Part shown: positions 20,868 through 21,040 of the stretch, in pieces | Position numbering within the stretch: position 1 is the first letter of the stretch | Layout of the letters: the number at the start of each line of letters is the position of its first letter | NCBI GenBank assembly: GCA_036897095.1 | Contig: JAYMSP010003111.1 | Location: forward strand, 1-21,040 | Origin: Plantago elongata | Taxonomy: Eukaryota; Streptophyta; Magnoliopsida; Lamiales; Plantaginaceae | Direction of reading: 5' to 3' | DNA length: 21,040 nt | Translations under genes and position numbers: made by a program | Notes under the pieces: model-generated | Seen by the model: the letters and a program-made list of their open reading frames with translations, nothing else | Told to the model about the DNA's origin: nothing | Databases searched by the model: none

Positions 20868-21040
20868 TGTGACAGCCCGAAATCTGGTTCAGACGTCAAG
20901 AGTTGTGCCGAATATTTCAAATACACCTTTATTATTAAAATATCAAAATATTATCTGTTACAAACCAAATGTACAGGATAATTTAGAACGGGAAAACAGA
21001 AACACACATCTAAACTTAAGATTCCAGCAGCGGAGACTGA
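20868..21040. mobile_element. Left edge of a probable LTR retroelement running out of the window
   Basis: TGTGACAGCCCGAAATCTGG begins exactly where copy 2 of the 192-bp repeat loses identity to copy 1. It has the TG start of an LTR, and such TGTGACA(G/A)CCCG termini occur in plant Ty3/gypsy LTRs. A CTAAC target duplication is expected at the far end, outside the window. Only the edge is visible, so completeness cannot be judged. Confidence 0.35.

Overview
The window is nuclear DNA from a flowering plant, most likely a eudicot. The evidence is AT-rich intergenic sequence, a split gene with typical plant GT-AG introns, a plant-type eL42 ribosomal protein, and a dense mix of plant transposons (MULE-like, Stowaway-like, Helitron, tRNA-derived SINE, LTR fossils). 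Only two protein-coding units look intact. The rest is transposon-derived or unassigned AT-rich sequence.

Left part (1-5,300): a MULE-like right end (1-356) is followed by a well-bounded 1,290-bp MULE-like element (867-2156). It has about 53-bp terminal inverted repeats, an exact 10-bp target duplication and what looks like a captured fragment of a host MAPR/steroid-binding-protein gene, so it is a Pack-MULE candidate. Next comes a complete seven-exon flavin-containing monooxygenase of the FMO GS-OX-like type on the minus strand (5153 down to 2689, 457 residues). All splice sites join in frame, and a TATA box lies about 55 bp upstream of the ATG.

Middle part (5,300-13,250): mostly AT-rich sequence without genes. 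It holds two probable solo LTR fossils (about 6950-7432 and 8677-9784), a 90-bp tRNA-derived SINE with 16-bp target duplications (10707-10796), and a processed retrocopy of the ribosomal protein eL42 mRNA (12489-13004, minus strand). The retrocopy has a poly(A) tract and a perfect 16-bp target duplication, and it still encodes a complete 105-residue eL42.

Right part (13,250-21,040): nested repeats. There is a second copy of a dispersed repeat also seen at 11.1 kb, two clusters of short AGCTCC/GGAGC palindromes flanking a 1,045-bp element with about 250-bp inverted arms (13871-14915), a 258-bp Stowaway-like MITE (14959-15216), a decayed Helitron helicase (about 17505-18693) followed by 20-bp and 107-bp tandem repeats, and a promoter-like stretch with a G-box and a splice donor (about 19780-20145). 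The end is a 192-bp direct duplication linked to LTR-retroelement debris.

I see no operon-like or multi-gene system. The two host-type genes appear unrelated in function. The biology of the window is mostly transposon-driven: gene-fragment capture by a MULE, retroposition of a ribosomal protein mRNA, and long hairpins that could feed small-RNA pathways.
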